Shown one piece after another: positions 51,656 through 60,701 of a stretch of 64,000 nucleotides of DNA (position 1 is its first letter; every line of letters begins with the position of its first letter). Source of the stretch: CPC320 sp002684375 (lineage in GTDB: Bacteria; Pseudomonadota; Alphaproteobacteria; Rhodobacterales; Rhodobacteraceae); assembly GCA_965662545.1 (NCBI GenBank), contig CBFIHZ010000005.1, positions 57,682 through 121,681 on the forward strand, given 5' to 3'. The notes beneath the pieces are model-generated. The model had not been told where the DNA came from. It saw only the letters and a program-made list of their open reading frames with translations, and searched no databases. The position numbers and the translations under genes were made by a program.

Positions 51656-51782
51656 CTGGTAATCTTTCTGTGGCGGTCGCCGCAGACTGCGTGTATCTAA
51701 GTTAAGAGAGGCTGAAATCATCCTGTGAGAGTGATTAGAATTTTCTTATATTATGCAATAAGTTATCCGGAGTTCCTTGGTT

Positions 51783-52928
51783 ATGATGGAAACTGAAACG
51801 GCTCTGAACTCGCTTGGCTTTGCAAAAAGCCCTGCTGAGACGCGCGTGGTTGTGGCCATGTCCGGTGGTGTGGACAGTTCGGTTGTGGCGGCACAATTGG
51901 CCGAGGAAGGCTATGATGTGGTGGGGGTGACGCTGCAACTTTACGACCACGGGGCGGCACTTGCAAAAAAGGGAGCGTGCTGCGCCGGGTTGGATATCCA
52001 TGATGCGCGCCGCGTTGCCGACACGATGGGGTTCCCGCATTACGTGCTGGACTATGAAAACCTGTTCAAAGATGCGGTGATCGATGAGTTCGCCGATAGT
52101 TATCTTGCCGGGGCCACGCCGGTGCCCTGTATCCGTTGTAATGAACGGGTAAAGTTTAAAGACCTGCTCGAGACAGCGCGCGATCTCGAGGCCGATTGTA
52201 TGGCAACCGGGCATTATATTCAACGCAAGGTCGGGGCTTCGGGCAAGGCAGAGTTGCACCGTGCCGCGGACGCCGAGCGCGATCAGTCCTATTTTCTGTT
52301 TTCCACGTCACCAGAGCAGCTTGATTATCTGCGCTTTCCGCTCGGGCATTTGCCGTCAAAAGACGCGACCCGGGCGCTGGCGGCAAAATACGGGCTGAGC
52401 GTTGCAGACAAGCCAGACAGTCAGGATATCTGTTTCGTCCCCAATGGAAATTACGCGAGCGTGATCGAAAAACTACGCCCAGGTGCGGCGGACCCCGGAG
52501 AGATTGTGGACCCTGACGGGCGGGTTCTGGGCCAGCACAAGGGGGTCATCCACTATACGGTCGGTCAACGGCGCGGTTTGGGCATTGGGGGGCTCAGTAC
52601 TCCACTTTATGTCGTGCGCCTCGATGTGGACACACGGCAGGTCGTGGTTGGCCCAAAAGAAATGCTGGCCAAACGCAATGTGCCGGTGCGCGAGATTAAC
52701 TGGCTGGGAGATGCAGCCTTTGGCAGCCGTGATGAATGGCAGGTGTCGGTTAAAGTACGCTCGACACGGCCGCCGCGAGAAGCGTTGATCAGGCCGCTGT
52801 CAGAGACAACGGCCGAGGTCGAGCTTTATAGCCCTGAAGAGGGCATTTCTCCGGGGCAGGCTTGTGTGTTCTATGACGGCAGCAGCAGCCGTATTCTGGG
52901 AGGCGGCTGGATCTGGCGGGGCTCCTGA
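51783..52928 (+). CDS. mnmA: tRNA-specific 2-thiouridylase MnmA
   Basis: 381 residues from the first ATG at 51783 (a second ATG follows directly), ten bases after GGAG. PP-loop SGGVDSSVVAAQLAEEG, catalytic Cys in PVPCIRCNERVKF and the partner Cys in DSQDICFVPNGNYASV. It adds sulfur to U34 of Lys, Glu and Gln tRNAs. Divergent from sciP; about 130 bases lie between the two starts, so they may share a regulatory region. Confidence 0.96.
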   Translation: MMETETALNSLGFAKSPAETRVVVAMSGGVDSSVVAAQLAEEGYDVVGVTLQLYDHGAALAKKGACCAGLDIHDARRVADTMGFPHYVLDYENLFKDAVIDEFADSYLAGATPVPCIRCNERVKFKDLLETARDLEADCMATGHYIQRKVGASGKAELHRAADAERDQSYFLFSTSPEQLDYLRFPLGHLPSKDATRALAAKYGLSVADKPDSQDICFVPNGNYASVIEKLRPGAADPGEIVDPDGRVLGQHKGVIHYTVGQRRGLGIGGLSTPLYVVRLDVDTRQVVVGPKEMLAKRNVPVREINWLGDAAFGSRDEWQVSVKVRSTRPPREALIRPLSETTAEVELYSPEEGISPGQACVFYDGSSSRILGGGWIWRGS

Positions 52929-52992
52929 TGGCGCGTATCCGACGTTCTGAAGCGCGTCGCGATAGCGTCACAGCCCGAAGGCATAATCGCCA

Positions 52993-53754
52993 TCACGCGT
53001 CGTTGATCAAATCGATATCTGCTTTCAATAGCCTGGCCAATGCATAGGTGTCGTTGCTGGGCACCACCAGATCGAACCCCTGACTTTTGCGCAAGGCAGC
53101 ACCCGCGCCGTTTGAACAGAAAATACCCACATGTTTGCCGACCTTGTGGCTCTGCTCGAGGATCGTCGCCATCGCTTGCTCTAGCGGGTCATAGGTCTGC
53201 TCTGGGCCGGGCGTATAGCCAAAGTTCAGTGCCAGATCGGCTGGACCAACAAACACAGCATCCAAGCCCTCAACCGCAAGAATGGCGTCAAGGTTTTGAA
53301 AGCCCTCGCTGGTTTCGATCATCGCCATCGTGAGAACGGTGTCATTGGCGTGTTCCAGATAGCCGTCACCGGCATAGTACTTTGCACGAAAAGGCCCAAA
53401 GCTGCGGCCACCGCGTGGTGGGTACGAGGCTGAAGCCACCAATGCTTCGGCCTGTTCTGCCGTGTTTACGAGGGGGCAGATTAAGCCATAGGCGCCTGCA
53501 TCAAGCGCTTTCATAACCTCGGCGGGTGCGCCGGATGCCAGACGCACAAACGGTGTTGCAGCCGTTGTTGCCAGCGCCGTCAGCATCGCAGGCAAAGATT
53601 GCAAATCAGTCATCCCATGCTGCATATCGACAACAACCGCATCCAATCCGGACTGTCCCATTGTCTCAGCGATGAGCGGGCTGTCACAACTGACCCAGCC
53701 ACAGGAAGCGGTCTTGTTTTGAGACCAGAGTGATTTGACGGAATTTGGCCGCAT
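52993..53754 (-). CDS. HpcH/HpaI-family class II aldolase
   Basis: 253 residues. Metal site VVVDMQHGMTDLQ and MIETSEGFQNLDAILAVEG, substrate phosphate/carboxylate region ASYPPRGGRSFGPFRAKYY, and VFVGPADLALNFGYTPGPEQ are family landmarks. Enzymes of this type cleave 4-hydroxy-2-oxo acids (for example 2-keto-3-deoxyglucarate or 2,4-dihydroxyhept-2-enedioate) to pyruvate or a similar oxoacid plus aldehyde. Which one is not determined. Unlinked to pathway genes, convergent with mnmA. Confidence 0.88.
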   Translation of the reverse strand: MRPNSVKSLWSQNKTASCGWVSCDSPLIAETMGQSGLDAVVVDMQHGMTDLQSLPAMLTALATTAATPFVRLASGAPAEVMKALDAGAYGLICPLVNTAEQAEALVASASYPPRGGRSFGPFRAKYYAGDGYLEHANDTVLTMAMIETSEGFQNLDAILAVEGLDAVFVGPADLALNFGYTPGPEQTYDPLEQAMATILEQSHKVGKHVGIFCSNGAGAALRKSQGFDLVVPSNDTYALARLLKADIDLINDA

Positions 53755-54122
53755 GATACAGAATCCTTTAACACATATGATGAAAACTTACTTCTGGTTG
53801 GTATCAGTGGCAAAGGTAAAAAGACACCGCTTATTAAAGTCGGCATATCAAGGGGTGGGCGTTATGGCCGGTGTAAAGTCGGCGGAAATTGTTTGGCGTG
53901 GCGAGACGCTTTTGATAGCACAAGCTTGGACATGGTCTTACCATACGGTAAATTGCGCGAATTAGCCTTGGGTGTGGGGTTGTTGCCTCTCACAGGTTAA
54001 AAGTTGTAACGACTGTTTCAATGCGCGTTTGGGTTTGCACGAAACGGCTTGTTGCGGGACCATGCGGCTGTAATGTCGTGCGGCAAAAAATGTCATGATA
54101 CGAAAACAAAAGGTAATTTATT
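53755..54122. other. Intergenic stretch
   Basis: No supported gene in 368 bases. A plus frame from 53735 reads into the aldolase start region antisense and has no family features. Confidence 0.35.
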
Positions 54123-54629
54123 TTGAACAGAGCGGGTGTCTACGTGATCATGGGGGTTGCGGGTTGCGGGAAATCAACCGTTGGCGCGGCTTTGGCAGCA
54201 GAACTGGGCGCTATTTATCTGGATGGAGACGATTTGCATTCTGCCGCCAATGTCACAAAAATGTCTGCGGGGAAGCCTCTGAGCGATGTTGACCGTGCGC
54301 CATGGTTGCGACGTATTGGTCAGACGATGGCGGCCTCGGATGGGATGTTGATCGTTGGATGCTCGGCGCTGCGCCGTATTTATCGCGATTGGATCCGCGA
54401 GCAAGCCAAACGTGATGTCGTGTTTCTGCATCTGTCTGGAAGCCGCGCTGTGATCGAACGGCGCATGTCCGCACGAGAGGGGCATTTCATGCCGGTGCAA
54501 CTGCTGGACAGTCAATTTGCCACGTTGGAACCGTTACATGTGGATGAGACGGCTTTTGTGGTTGATATCGATCAGGCGTTCGAAACGGTTGTGGCAAAAC
54601 TGGCCGATTATATTCGAACCCGGCCATAA
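54123..54629 (+). CDS. gntK: Gluconokinase
   Basis: 168 residues. P-loop YVIMGVAGCGKSTVGAALAA near the N-terminus, LDGDDLHSAANVTKMSAGKP and CSALRRIYRDWIRE are GntK blocks, and SREGHFMPVQLLDSQFATLE follows as usual. The start appears to be TTG at 54123, nine bases after AGG; no ATG precedes the P-loop, the next Met (position 10) being within it. It makes 6-phosphogluconate for the Entner-Doudoroff and pentose phosphate pathways. Confidence 0.92.
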   Translation: MNRAGVYVIMGVAGCGKSTVGAALAAELGAIYLDGDDLHSAANVTKMSAGKPLSDVDRAPWLRRIGQTMAASDGMLIVGCSALRRIYRDWIREQAKRDVVFLHLSGSRAVIERRMSAREGHFMPVQLLDSQFATLEPLHVDETAFVVDIDQAFETVVAKLADYIRTRP

Positions 54630-54810
54630 CGCTTTGGGGCGAGGGGTGCCCTTGCGCCAGTTGCAAGCGGTAAAAACAAATCATTTTGTCAAAACCGGCG
54701 GCCTGTTTGGGATGACCTCAGACACCGTCCCATAGCACACCGTTATAGACAATCACACCAATTGCGGGGTCAAGCGCTTGCATGTTCGGTTTTAATTGCC
54801 GGTGACATGA

Positions 54811-55050
54811 TTATTGTGGAATGGCCTCATTGAGCCAAGCCACCGTCTGTTTTGCATCGTTTAGGGCCTCATCAAATCCGCTAAACTCTCTTAACCCGTA
54901 ATGTCCTATGCTAAACCACCCGCGGCCATCCTCGGGATCGCGGCGAAATTCATCAAATCCGTAAGTTCCGTCAGCGCGCATAAATATATCAACGCAGACC
55001 GTGTTACCCTCTAAATTGTAGGATTGGACGACGATGTTACCATGGGCCAT
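54811..55050 (-). CDS. Small conserved-looking hypothetical protein, 79 residues
   Basis: ATG 55050 with AGGAT about ten bases upstream; a longer frame to 55185 exists but the added part looks non-coding. Product MAHGNIVVQSYNLEGNTVCV, then DIFMRADGTYGFDEFRRDPE and SIGHYGLREFSGFDEALNDA: soluble, aromatic and acidic, like the small single-domain proteins of the DUF-rich Rhodobacterales set. Function unknown. Downstream of a structured leader-like region (55400-55508) on the same strand. Confidence 0.65.
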   Translation of the reverse strand: MAHGNIVVQSYNLEGNTVCVDIFMRADGTYGFDEFRRDPEDGRGWFSIGHYGLREFSGFDEALNDAKQTVAWLNEAIPQ

Positions 55051-55399
55051 GCATTTTATCCTGCTTTCGCAAAAACGTGTGAATAAGGTGTATAAGTATT
55101 GGGCTTGTGGATGGCTAAAGATTTCCCTGTAATGTCGTGTGCAATGATTTTTCCAAGTGTAGCGATTGCACGTCGATCTAGACACTAGATTTATGATTTT
55201 TCCATGGAACAGTTGCTACATCAGGGTTTCAGTCAACCATAATGGCAGTATCCGTGGTTGTTACTCTTACTTGTAAAGAAACGGTCCAGGGTAAAAACCG
55301 AAACATTTTGTCATCCTAATGGTGGATGGTCGCCCAATGTGAGGCCATAAATGGCCTGGGCAGCGAATGGCGCATGAAAGAGGGAATTTGACGGAAACG

Positions 55400-55508
55400 G
55401 TCAAGACTTTATGACAGCCAAGGCACTGAGGCAGATATATCGTGCGACCATGCGCGCACGTTCTGGGGCGCAGTCTGCCTTGGTGTCTTGCGCTGCCTCA
55501 GTCTTGAC
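55400..55508. ncRNA. Structured segment with competing inverted repeats, possible ncRNA or leader
   Basis: Within 109 bases: GTCAAGAC (55400-55407) complements GTCTTGAC (55501-55508); ACTGAGGCAG (55425-55434) complements CTGCCTCAGT (55493-55502); CCAAGGCA (55418-55425) complements TGCCTTGG (55476-55483); AGGCAGA complements TCTGCCT; and GTGCG/CGCAC forms a small hairpin. The first and second stack into one arm, while the third competes with them, so two folds are possible. Rest of 55051-55535 shows no gene. Strand and expression unknown; on the minus strand it could be the leader of the 79-residue gene. Confidence 0.4.
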
Positions 55509-55535
55509 AACTGGGCAGGTTGGTCGGGCAAACGG

Positions 55536-56786
55536 CTATTGAAGCGTGACCAAAGCATGGCGTTTTTTGCCCGCGCTCAGTTTGATCGGCGCTGCCAGTG
55601 CAGCGCGGTCAATCATCAAGCCGGCATCGGTCAAAGGTGCATCATCGATTTTAGCACCGTTTTCCGAGATCAGGCGCTTGGCCTCTTTTCCCGACTTCAC
55701 CAATCCGGCGCGTACCAGCAGTTGCACGATTGACACGCCGTCTCCAATGTCGTCGCTTGTGAGCGTGATGGTCGGCAAGTCCGCACCGATGCCGCCCTTT
55801 TCAAACACGTCCCGGGCGGTCTGTTCGGCCTTTTGTGCTGCGGGGGCGCCGTGCAATAAACCGGTCACCTCATTGGCTAGAATAATTTTGGCGGCGTTAA
55901 TCTCGGCACCACCAAGAGCGCCAAGCCGGTCGCATTCGTCGACCGGAAGCTCGGTATACAGCTTGAGAAAGCGGCTGACGTCGGCGTCAGTCGTATTGCG
56001 CCAAAACTGCCAGAACTCATAGGCCGACAGCATGTCAGGATTGAGCCAGATTGCCCCGTCCAGGGATTTGCCCATTTTCTTGCCGTCGGATGTGGTGAGC
56101 AGAGGCGATGTCAGGCCATAGACCTCGCCATCGATCACCCGCCGGGTCAGGTCGATCCCGTTAACGATATTGCCCCATTGATCCGAGCCGCCCATCTGCA
56201 GCAAGCAGCCATAGCGCCGATTGAGCTCCATGAAATCATAGGCTTGCAGGATCATATAATTGAACTCAAGGAACGAGAGCGATTGTTCGCGATCAAGACG
56301 CGATTTCACCGATTCAAAGCTCAGCATGCGGTTGACGCTAAAATGGCGGCCAATATCGCGCAGAAAGTCGAGATAATTCAACCCATCCAGCCATTCTGCA
56401 TTATTGATCATCAACGCATCTGATGGCCCGTCACCATAGGTGACATAGGCGGAAAATACCTTTTTAATTCCAGCGATATTGGCATCGATCTGTACGGGTG
56501 TCAGCAAAGGGCGCTCATCGGCGCGAAAGCTGGGGTCCCCAACCTTGGTCGTACCGCCGCCCATCAGGGTGATCGGTTTGTTGCCGGTTTTTTGCAGCCA
56601 GCGCAACATCATGATCTGGATCAGGCTGCCGACATGCAGAGAACTTGCCGTGGCGTCAAAACCAATATAGCCGGGCACGCCGCCTTTGAGCAAAGCCGCA
56701 TCCAAGCTTTGATAATCCGTACAGTCCGCAAGATAGCCACGCTCCATCATGACATGGATAAATTCCGATTTCGGATGATAGGTCAT
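55536..56786 (-). CDS. tyrS: Tyrosyl-tRNA synthetase
   Basis: 416 residues. Class I signatures: GFDATASSLHVGSLIQIMML (HVGS as HIGH) and DGKKMGKSLDG (KMSKS type); YDFMELNRRYGCLLQMGGSD forms the tyrosine pocket, and the C-terminal ~65 residues are an S4-like RNA-binding domain (AGLVKSGKEAKRLISENGAK). Divergent from anmK with 63 bases between starts. Confidence 0.97.
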   Translation of the reverse strand: MTYHPKSEFIHVMMERGYLADCTDYQSLDAALLKGGVPGYIGFDATASSLHVGSLIQIMMLRWLQKTGNKPITLMGGGTTKVGDPSFRADERPLLTPVQIDANIAGIKKVFSAYVTYGDGPSDALMINNAEWLDGLNYLDFLRDIGRHFSVNRMLSFESVKSRLDREQSLSFLEFNYMILQAYDFMELNRRYGCLLQMGGSDQWGNIVNGIDLTRRVIDGEVYGLTSPLLTTSDGKKMGKSLDGAIWLNPDMLSAYEFWQFWRNTTDADVSRFLKLYTELPVDECDRLGALGGAEINAAKIILANEVTGLLHGAPAAQKAEQTARDVFEKGGIGADLPTITLTSDDIGDGVSIVQLLVRAGLVKSGKEAKRLISENGAKIDDAPLTDAGLMIDRAALAAPIKLSAGKKRHALVTLQ

Positions 56787-56849
56787 GGCTTGCCCCTTTC
56801 GCGTATTCGCGGCATGTCTATCCCTGCTTGTCGCGTAAAGAAAGAGGGC

Positions 56850-57944
56850 ATGTTACACAAAAGGACAATCACTGCACTGGGCGCGATGTCGGGAACATCC
56901 CTTGATGGGGTCGACGCAGCTGTGGTTGTGACCGATGGTCATGAAATAACCGCCTTTGGCCCCTCAGCTTACCGGCCCTACAGCAGGGGTGAGGCGCAGG
57001 TTTTGCGCGCGGCATTGGGTTGTTGGCCAGACGCGCAGCCGGTGGCTGCGGCAACGGCTTTGTGCGAGAGGGCCCATGCCGAGGTGCTGCAGCGTTTTGA
57101 TGGGGTGGATCTGATCGGTTTCCATGGCCAGACTTTGGCACATGATCCGCAGGGGCGGCGCACCCATCAAGCAGGTGACGGTGCTCGTCTGGCCGCGTTA
57201 CTGGATCTGCCCGTGGTTTGGGATTTTCGCAGTGCTGATGTGGCACAGGGGGGGCAGGGGGCGCCACTGGCACCTTTTTTCCATTTTGCCTGCGCTAAAT
57301 GGCTCGGTGCATCGCAGCCGGTTTGTTTTCTAAATCTTGGTGGCGTCGGCAATCTGACTTGGGTCGATCCGCGCAGGGCTGTCCCCGAGGCGGCGGGTGC
57401 ATTGTTGGCGTTTGACACCGGGCCGGCGAATGCGCCGCTCAACGATCTGCTGCACCGACGTTTGGGGTTGAGCTGCGATCACGACGGGTCATTGGCGGCG
57501 TCTGGTACGGTTGCAACCCCCATGGTTGATCAGTTTTTAACTGCAGATTATTTTGCAAAAAAGCCGCCTAAATCTCTCGATCGCGATGATTTTTCAGATT
57601 TGTCAGCCCTGGTTCAGGATCTGTCTGACAGCGATGCTGCAGCCACGCTGACGGCAATGGTTGCAGGCTCTGTTGCTTGCGGACTGGCCCATTGTCCGAC
57701 GCCGCCTGAGCGGGTTTTGGTGACCGGGGGTGGTCGGTTGAATCCCGTTTTAATGGCGGAGCTTGCCGATAGATTGGATTGTGCTGTTCTACCGGTCGAG
57801 GCTGTGGGTCTGGATGGGGACATGCTTGAGGCGCAGGCGTTTGCATATCTTGCAGTCAGGGTGACGCGCGGATTGCCAACTTCTTGCCCTGAGACCACCG
57901 GCGTGCAGGCACCAGTTTGCGGCGGTGAAATAAGTCTGCCGTGA
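56850..57944 (+). CDS. anmK: Anhydro-N-acetylmuramic acid kinase
   Basis: 364 residues from ATG 56850, immediately after GAGGGC; longer frames overlap tyrS antisense. The ATP motif ITALGAMSGTSLDGVDAAVV opens it; HGQTLAHDPQGRRTHQAGDG and NLGGVGNLTWVDPRR, then FDTGPANAPLNDLLHRRLGL are AnmK landmarks. It converts cell-wall recycling product anhydroMurNAc to MurNAc 6-phosphate. Confidence 0.95.
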   Translation: MLHKRTITALGAMSGTSLDGVDAAVVVTDGHEITAFGPSAYRPYSRGEAQVLRAALGCWPDAQPVAAATALCERAHAEVLQRFDGVDLIGFHGQTLAHDPQGRRTHQAGDGARLAALLDLPVVWDFRSADVAQGGQGAPLAPFFHFACAKWLGASQPVCFLNLGGVGNLTWVDPRRAVPEAAGALLAFDTGPANAPLNDLLHRRLGLSCDHDGSLAASGTVATPMVDQFLTADYFAKKPPKSLDRDDFSDLSALVQDLSDSDAAATLTAMVAGSVACGLAHCPTPPERVLVTGGGRLNPVLMAELADRLDCAVLPVEAVGLDGDMLEAQAFAYLAVRVTRGLPTSCPETTGVQAPVCGGEISLP

Positions 57945-58567
57945 CCTTGCTAGTCTGCCATGATGGCTTGCGCAGGCTTGTGATTGATGCACCCTGTCGG
58001 CTGTTTGGTTCAGTGTCTTTGTGAGGCTGTCTTGAAACCTCGGATGTGTCACTGTGATGTTTGAGTAAGCACTGCGTATGAATGACACCTTTAATCCCGC
58101 CGGATAAGATGCGCGCGAGAGGTGATTGAAGCGCGCAAGTAGGGTTTGTATGTTTTCAAACAGACTTTATGAAACATCGACTTCCCTTTATATTCAAACC
58201 TCGCGCGGCCAGTATGCGTGATCATTTAGAGTCCGAGGTACACGCGCAGGTATATTATAAGTGCTGTTAACGAACGTCCGAGACCACACCACATTAATAG
58301 TGGTGCAAATATCGTCTGAGGTTACCAATTATATTGGCGGCTGGCGTGTATGGCGACACCAAAAGGGCCGTATCGGCCTTTTGGCTGCTGTTGTTTGGCC
58401 GCAGGGCTCGCCTACGGCCCGGACGAGGGAATTCCTGTATTCTCAAATCCTGCGGCGCACAAAAAAGGGGTTTCTGAGGCTCTTGTGATGCGGAAACACT
58501 CTGTTAGACTCTGTTAGAAATTGAAGTTAAGGATACCCTCAGTTAGCGCTAACAGAATGGAATTGTC
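57945..58567. other. Intergenic stretch before zwf with hairpins
   Basis: No gene recognised. CCAAAAGGGCCG TAT CGGCCTTTTGG at 58359-58384 is a near-perfect inverted repeat (one bulge), CACCAC ATTAATA GTGGTG lies near 58288-58306, and CTCTGTTAGA is repeated in tandem near 58498-58518. An anmK terminator or an untranslated RNA could be here; none has a clear T-run. Confidence 0.4.
58541..58554 (+). promoter_or_regulatory. LacI-type operator upstream of zwf
   Basis: AGTTAGCGCTAACA contains the perfect 12-bp palindrome GTTAGCGCTAAC and ends 14 bases before the zwf ATG, where a bound repressor would block transcription. The same element precedes both gap genes. Match to the CceR/PckR class of LacI regulators is inferred from gene content. 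Confidence 0.65.
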
Positions 58568-60019
58568 ATGGTCTCTCGTATTATCCCCGTCGAGCCGTTT
58601 GATCTGGTTATATTTGGTGGCACAGGTGATCTGGCTCGGCGAAAAATCCTGCCTGGGTTGTTTCGCCGGTTTTGTGCTGGACAAATGCCCGACAGGGCGC
58701 AAATTATTGGCGCGGCGCGAGGCGAGTTGGACGATGCTAGATACCGCACATTGATTGCCGAGGCGATTATCGAGTTTGCCAAACCGTCTGCCGAAGACCA
58801 CGCCCAGATAGAAGGTTTTTTAAAGCACCTGGCGTTTGTGTCCATTGACGCCAAGGGCACCCGCGGCTGGGAGGCGCTTGGATCGCTGTTGCGTGACGAT
58901 GTTGTGCGGGCGTTTTATTTCTCGGTCGCACCGGCGCTGTTTGGTGGGCTGGCTGAACAACTGCATAGCTACGGTTTGGTCGACAATAACAGTCGCGTTG
59001 TGGTGGAAAAGCCGTTTGGCCGCGATCTTGCCAGTGCCAAGGCGCTGAATGCGGCGCTGGCAGTGCATTTCAACGAAGACCAAGTGTACCGGATCGACCA
59101 TTACCTTGGCAAAGAGACCGTACAGAACCTTATGGCGGTACGATTTGGAAATATGCTGTTCGAGCCGTTATGGAACAGCCAATATGTCGATCACATCCAA
59201 ATCACCGTGGCCGAGACGGTCGGTGTTGGGGGGCGTGGCGGCTATTATGATACGTCGGGGGCGATGCGCGATATGGTGCAAAACCACCTCATGCAGTTGC
59301 TGTGCTTGATCGCAATGGAACCACCGGCCAAGTTTGATCCCGATGCGGTCCGTGACGAAAAACTCAAAGTCATCCGAGCTCTGGATCCCGTTGCGCCGCA
59401 AGATCTTGTGCGCGGGCAATACCGCGCCAACGAGACTCAGAGTGGATTTTTGGAGGATGTGGGTAATCCGACGTCTAAAACCGAAAGCTTTATCGCGTTA
59501 AAGGCGCATATCAGCAATTGGCGCTGGGCTGGAACGCCCTTTTATCTGCGCAGTGGCAAATGCTTGCGGGCGCGCTCGTCCGAGATTGCGATTGTCTTCA
59601 AAGACACACCACATTCGATTTTTCCCGATGCGGGCGGCACCCATCGCAACGTGTTGTCGATCCAGTTACAGCCCAATGAAGGCATGACACTGGATGTGAC
59701 GATTAAAGAGCCGGGGCCGGGGGGGATGCGTCTGGTCGATGTGCCCCTTGATATGAGTTTTGCCGAGGCCTTGGGCGCCGAAAGCGCAGATGTGCCAGAC
59801 GCTTATGAACGGTTGATTATGGATGTCATCCGCGGCAATCAGACCCTGTTTATGCGTGGTGACGAAGTCGAGGCAGCCTGGGCCTGGACCGACCCTTTGA
59901 TCAGCGGATGGGAAACGCGCGGTGACAGGCCGGCGCCCTATGATATTGGCAGTTCTGGGCCGGATGACGCAATGATGTTGTTGCACCGCGACAGCCGTCG
60001 CTGGCGCGAGGTGCGATGA
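58568..60019 (+). CDS. zwf: Glucose-6-phosphate 1-dehydrogenase
   Basis: 483 residues. NADP fold FGGTGDLARRKILPGLFRRF, active site RIDHYLGKETVQNLMAVRF and substrate/structural blocks VVEKPFGRDLASAKALN and YVDHIQITVAETVGVGGRGG. First committed step from glucose 6-phosphate to 6-phosphogluconolactone. Starts the zwf-pgl-pgi operon; the pgl ATG overlaps its TGA by four bases. A palindromic operator sits just upstream. Confidence 0.97.
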   Translation: MVSRIIPVEPFDLVIFGGTGDLARRKILPGLFRRFCAGQMPDRAQIIGAARGELDDARYRTLIAEAIIEFAKPSAEDHAQIEGFLKHLAFVSIDAKGTRGWEALGSLLRDDVVRAFYFSVAPALFGGLAEQLHSYGLVDNNSRVVVEKPFGRDLASAKALNAALAVHFNEDQVYRIDHYLGKETVQNLMAVRFGNMLFEPLWNSQYVDHIQITVAETVGVGGRGGYYDTSGAMRDMVQNHLMQLLCLIAMEPPAKFDPDAVRDEKLKVIRALDPVAPQDLVRGQYRANETQSGFLEDVGNPTSKTESFIALKAHISNWRWAGTPFYLRSGKCLRARSSEIAIVFKDTPHSIFPDAGGTHRNVLSIQLQPNEGMTLDVTIKEPGPGGMRLVDVPLDMSFAEALGAESADVPDAYERLIMDVIRGNQTLFMRGDEVEAAWAWTDPLISGWETRGDRPAPYDIGSSGPDDAMMLLHRDSRRWREVR

Positions 60020-60690
60020 TGCAGATGATTGAATACGCCGATCGCGAGACCCTGATTGAAAAAATTACAGACCATCTTGCTCAGGATCTGACAACGGCAC
60101 TGCAAATGCGGTCGCGTGCGACGTTTGTCGTGCCGGGGGGCACCACACCCGGGCCGATTTTTGATCTATTGTGTCGAAAAGGTCTCGACTGGGCGCGGGT
60201 CGATGTGATGCTCAGCGACGAGCGCTGGTTGCCCGAGGATGATCCGCGGTCAAACACAAGGCTGCTGCGTCAGCGGCTGTTGGTTAACCGCGCCGCTGCT
60301 TCGGGATATTTACCGCTTTACGCTGCCTATGAGCACCCCGAGCAGGGGCTGCCTGGGCTGGCCGCCAAGTTAGAGCCGCATTTGCCGATCGCGGTTATGC
60401 TGTTGGGCATGGGGGCGGATATGCACACCGCCTCGTTGTTCCCCGGTGCTGATAAGCTGAAACAGGCCCTTGCGGCTGATGCGCCGGCGCTGGTGCCCAT
60501 GCGTGCCCCCGGCGCGCCCGAGGCCCGCATTACCCTGTCGGCGCGGGTGCTGGATGCCTCTGAATACAAACATATCGTGATTATGGGCGATGAAAAACGC
60601 GCGGCTTTGGAGCAGGCGCAGACCCTCACATCGACCGCGGCCCCTGTCTGTGCAATTTTGAACGATACAAAGGTGCATTGGGCACCCTGA
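60016..60690 (+). CDS. pgl: 6-phosphogluconolactonase
   Basis: 224 residues. ATFVVPGGTTPGPIFDLL-type phosphate loop (VPGGTTPGP at ~34-42), DVMLSDERWLPEDDPRSNTR and LLGMGADMHTASLFPGADKL identify the DevB/Pgl family. It hydrolyses the lactone made by Zwf. Translation is probably coupled to zwf through the ATGA overlap; a Met three codons in (ATG at 60025) is an alternative start. Confidence 0.95.
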   Translation: MMQMIEYADRETLIEKITDHLAQDLTTALQMRSRATFVVPGGTTPGPIFDLLCRKGLDWARVDVMLSDERWLPEDDPRSNTRLLRQRLLVNRAAASGYLPLYAAYEHPEQGLPGLAAKLEPHLPIAVMLLGMGADMHTASLFPGADKLKQALAADAPALVPMRAPGAPEARITLSARVLDASEYKHIVIMGDEKRAALEQAQTLTSTAAPVCAILNDTKVHWAP

Positions 60691-60701
60691 CACAGGAATT
60701 T

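Noticed and set aside
58359..58384. Intrinsic terminator of anmK
   Set aside because: Strong hairpin but no T-run after it and it lies over 400 bases from the gene.
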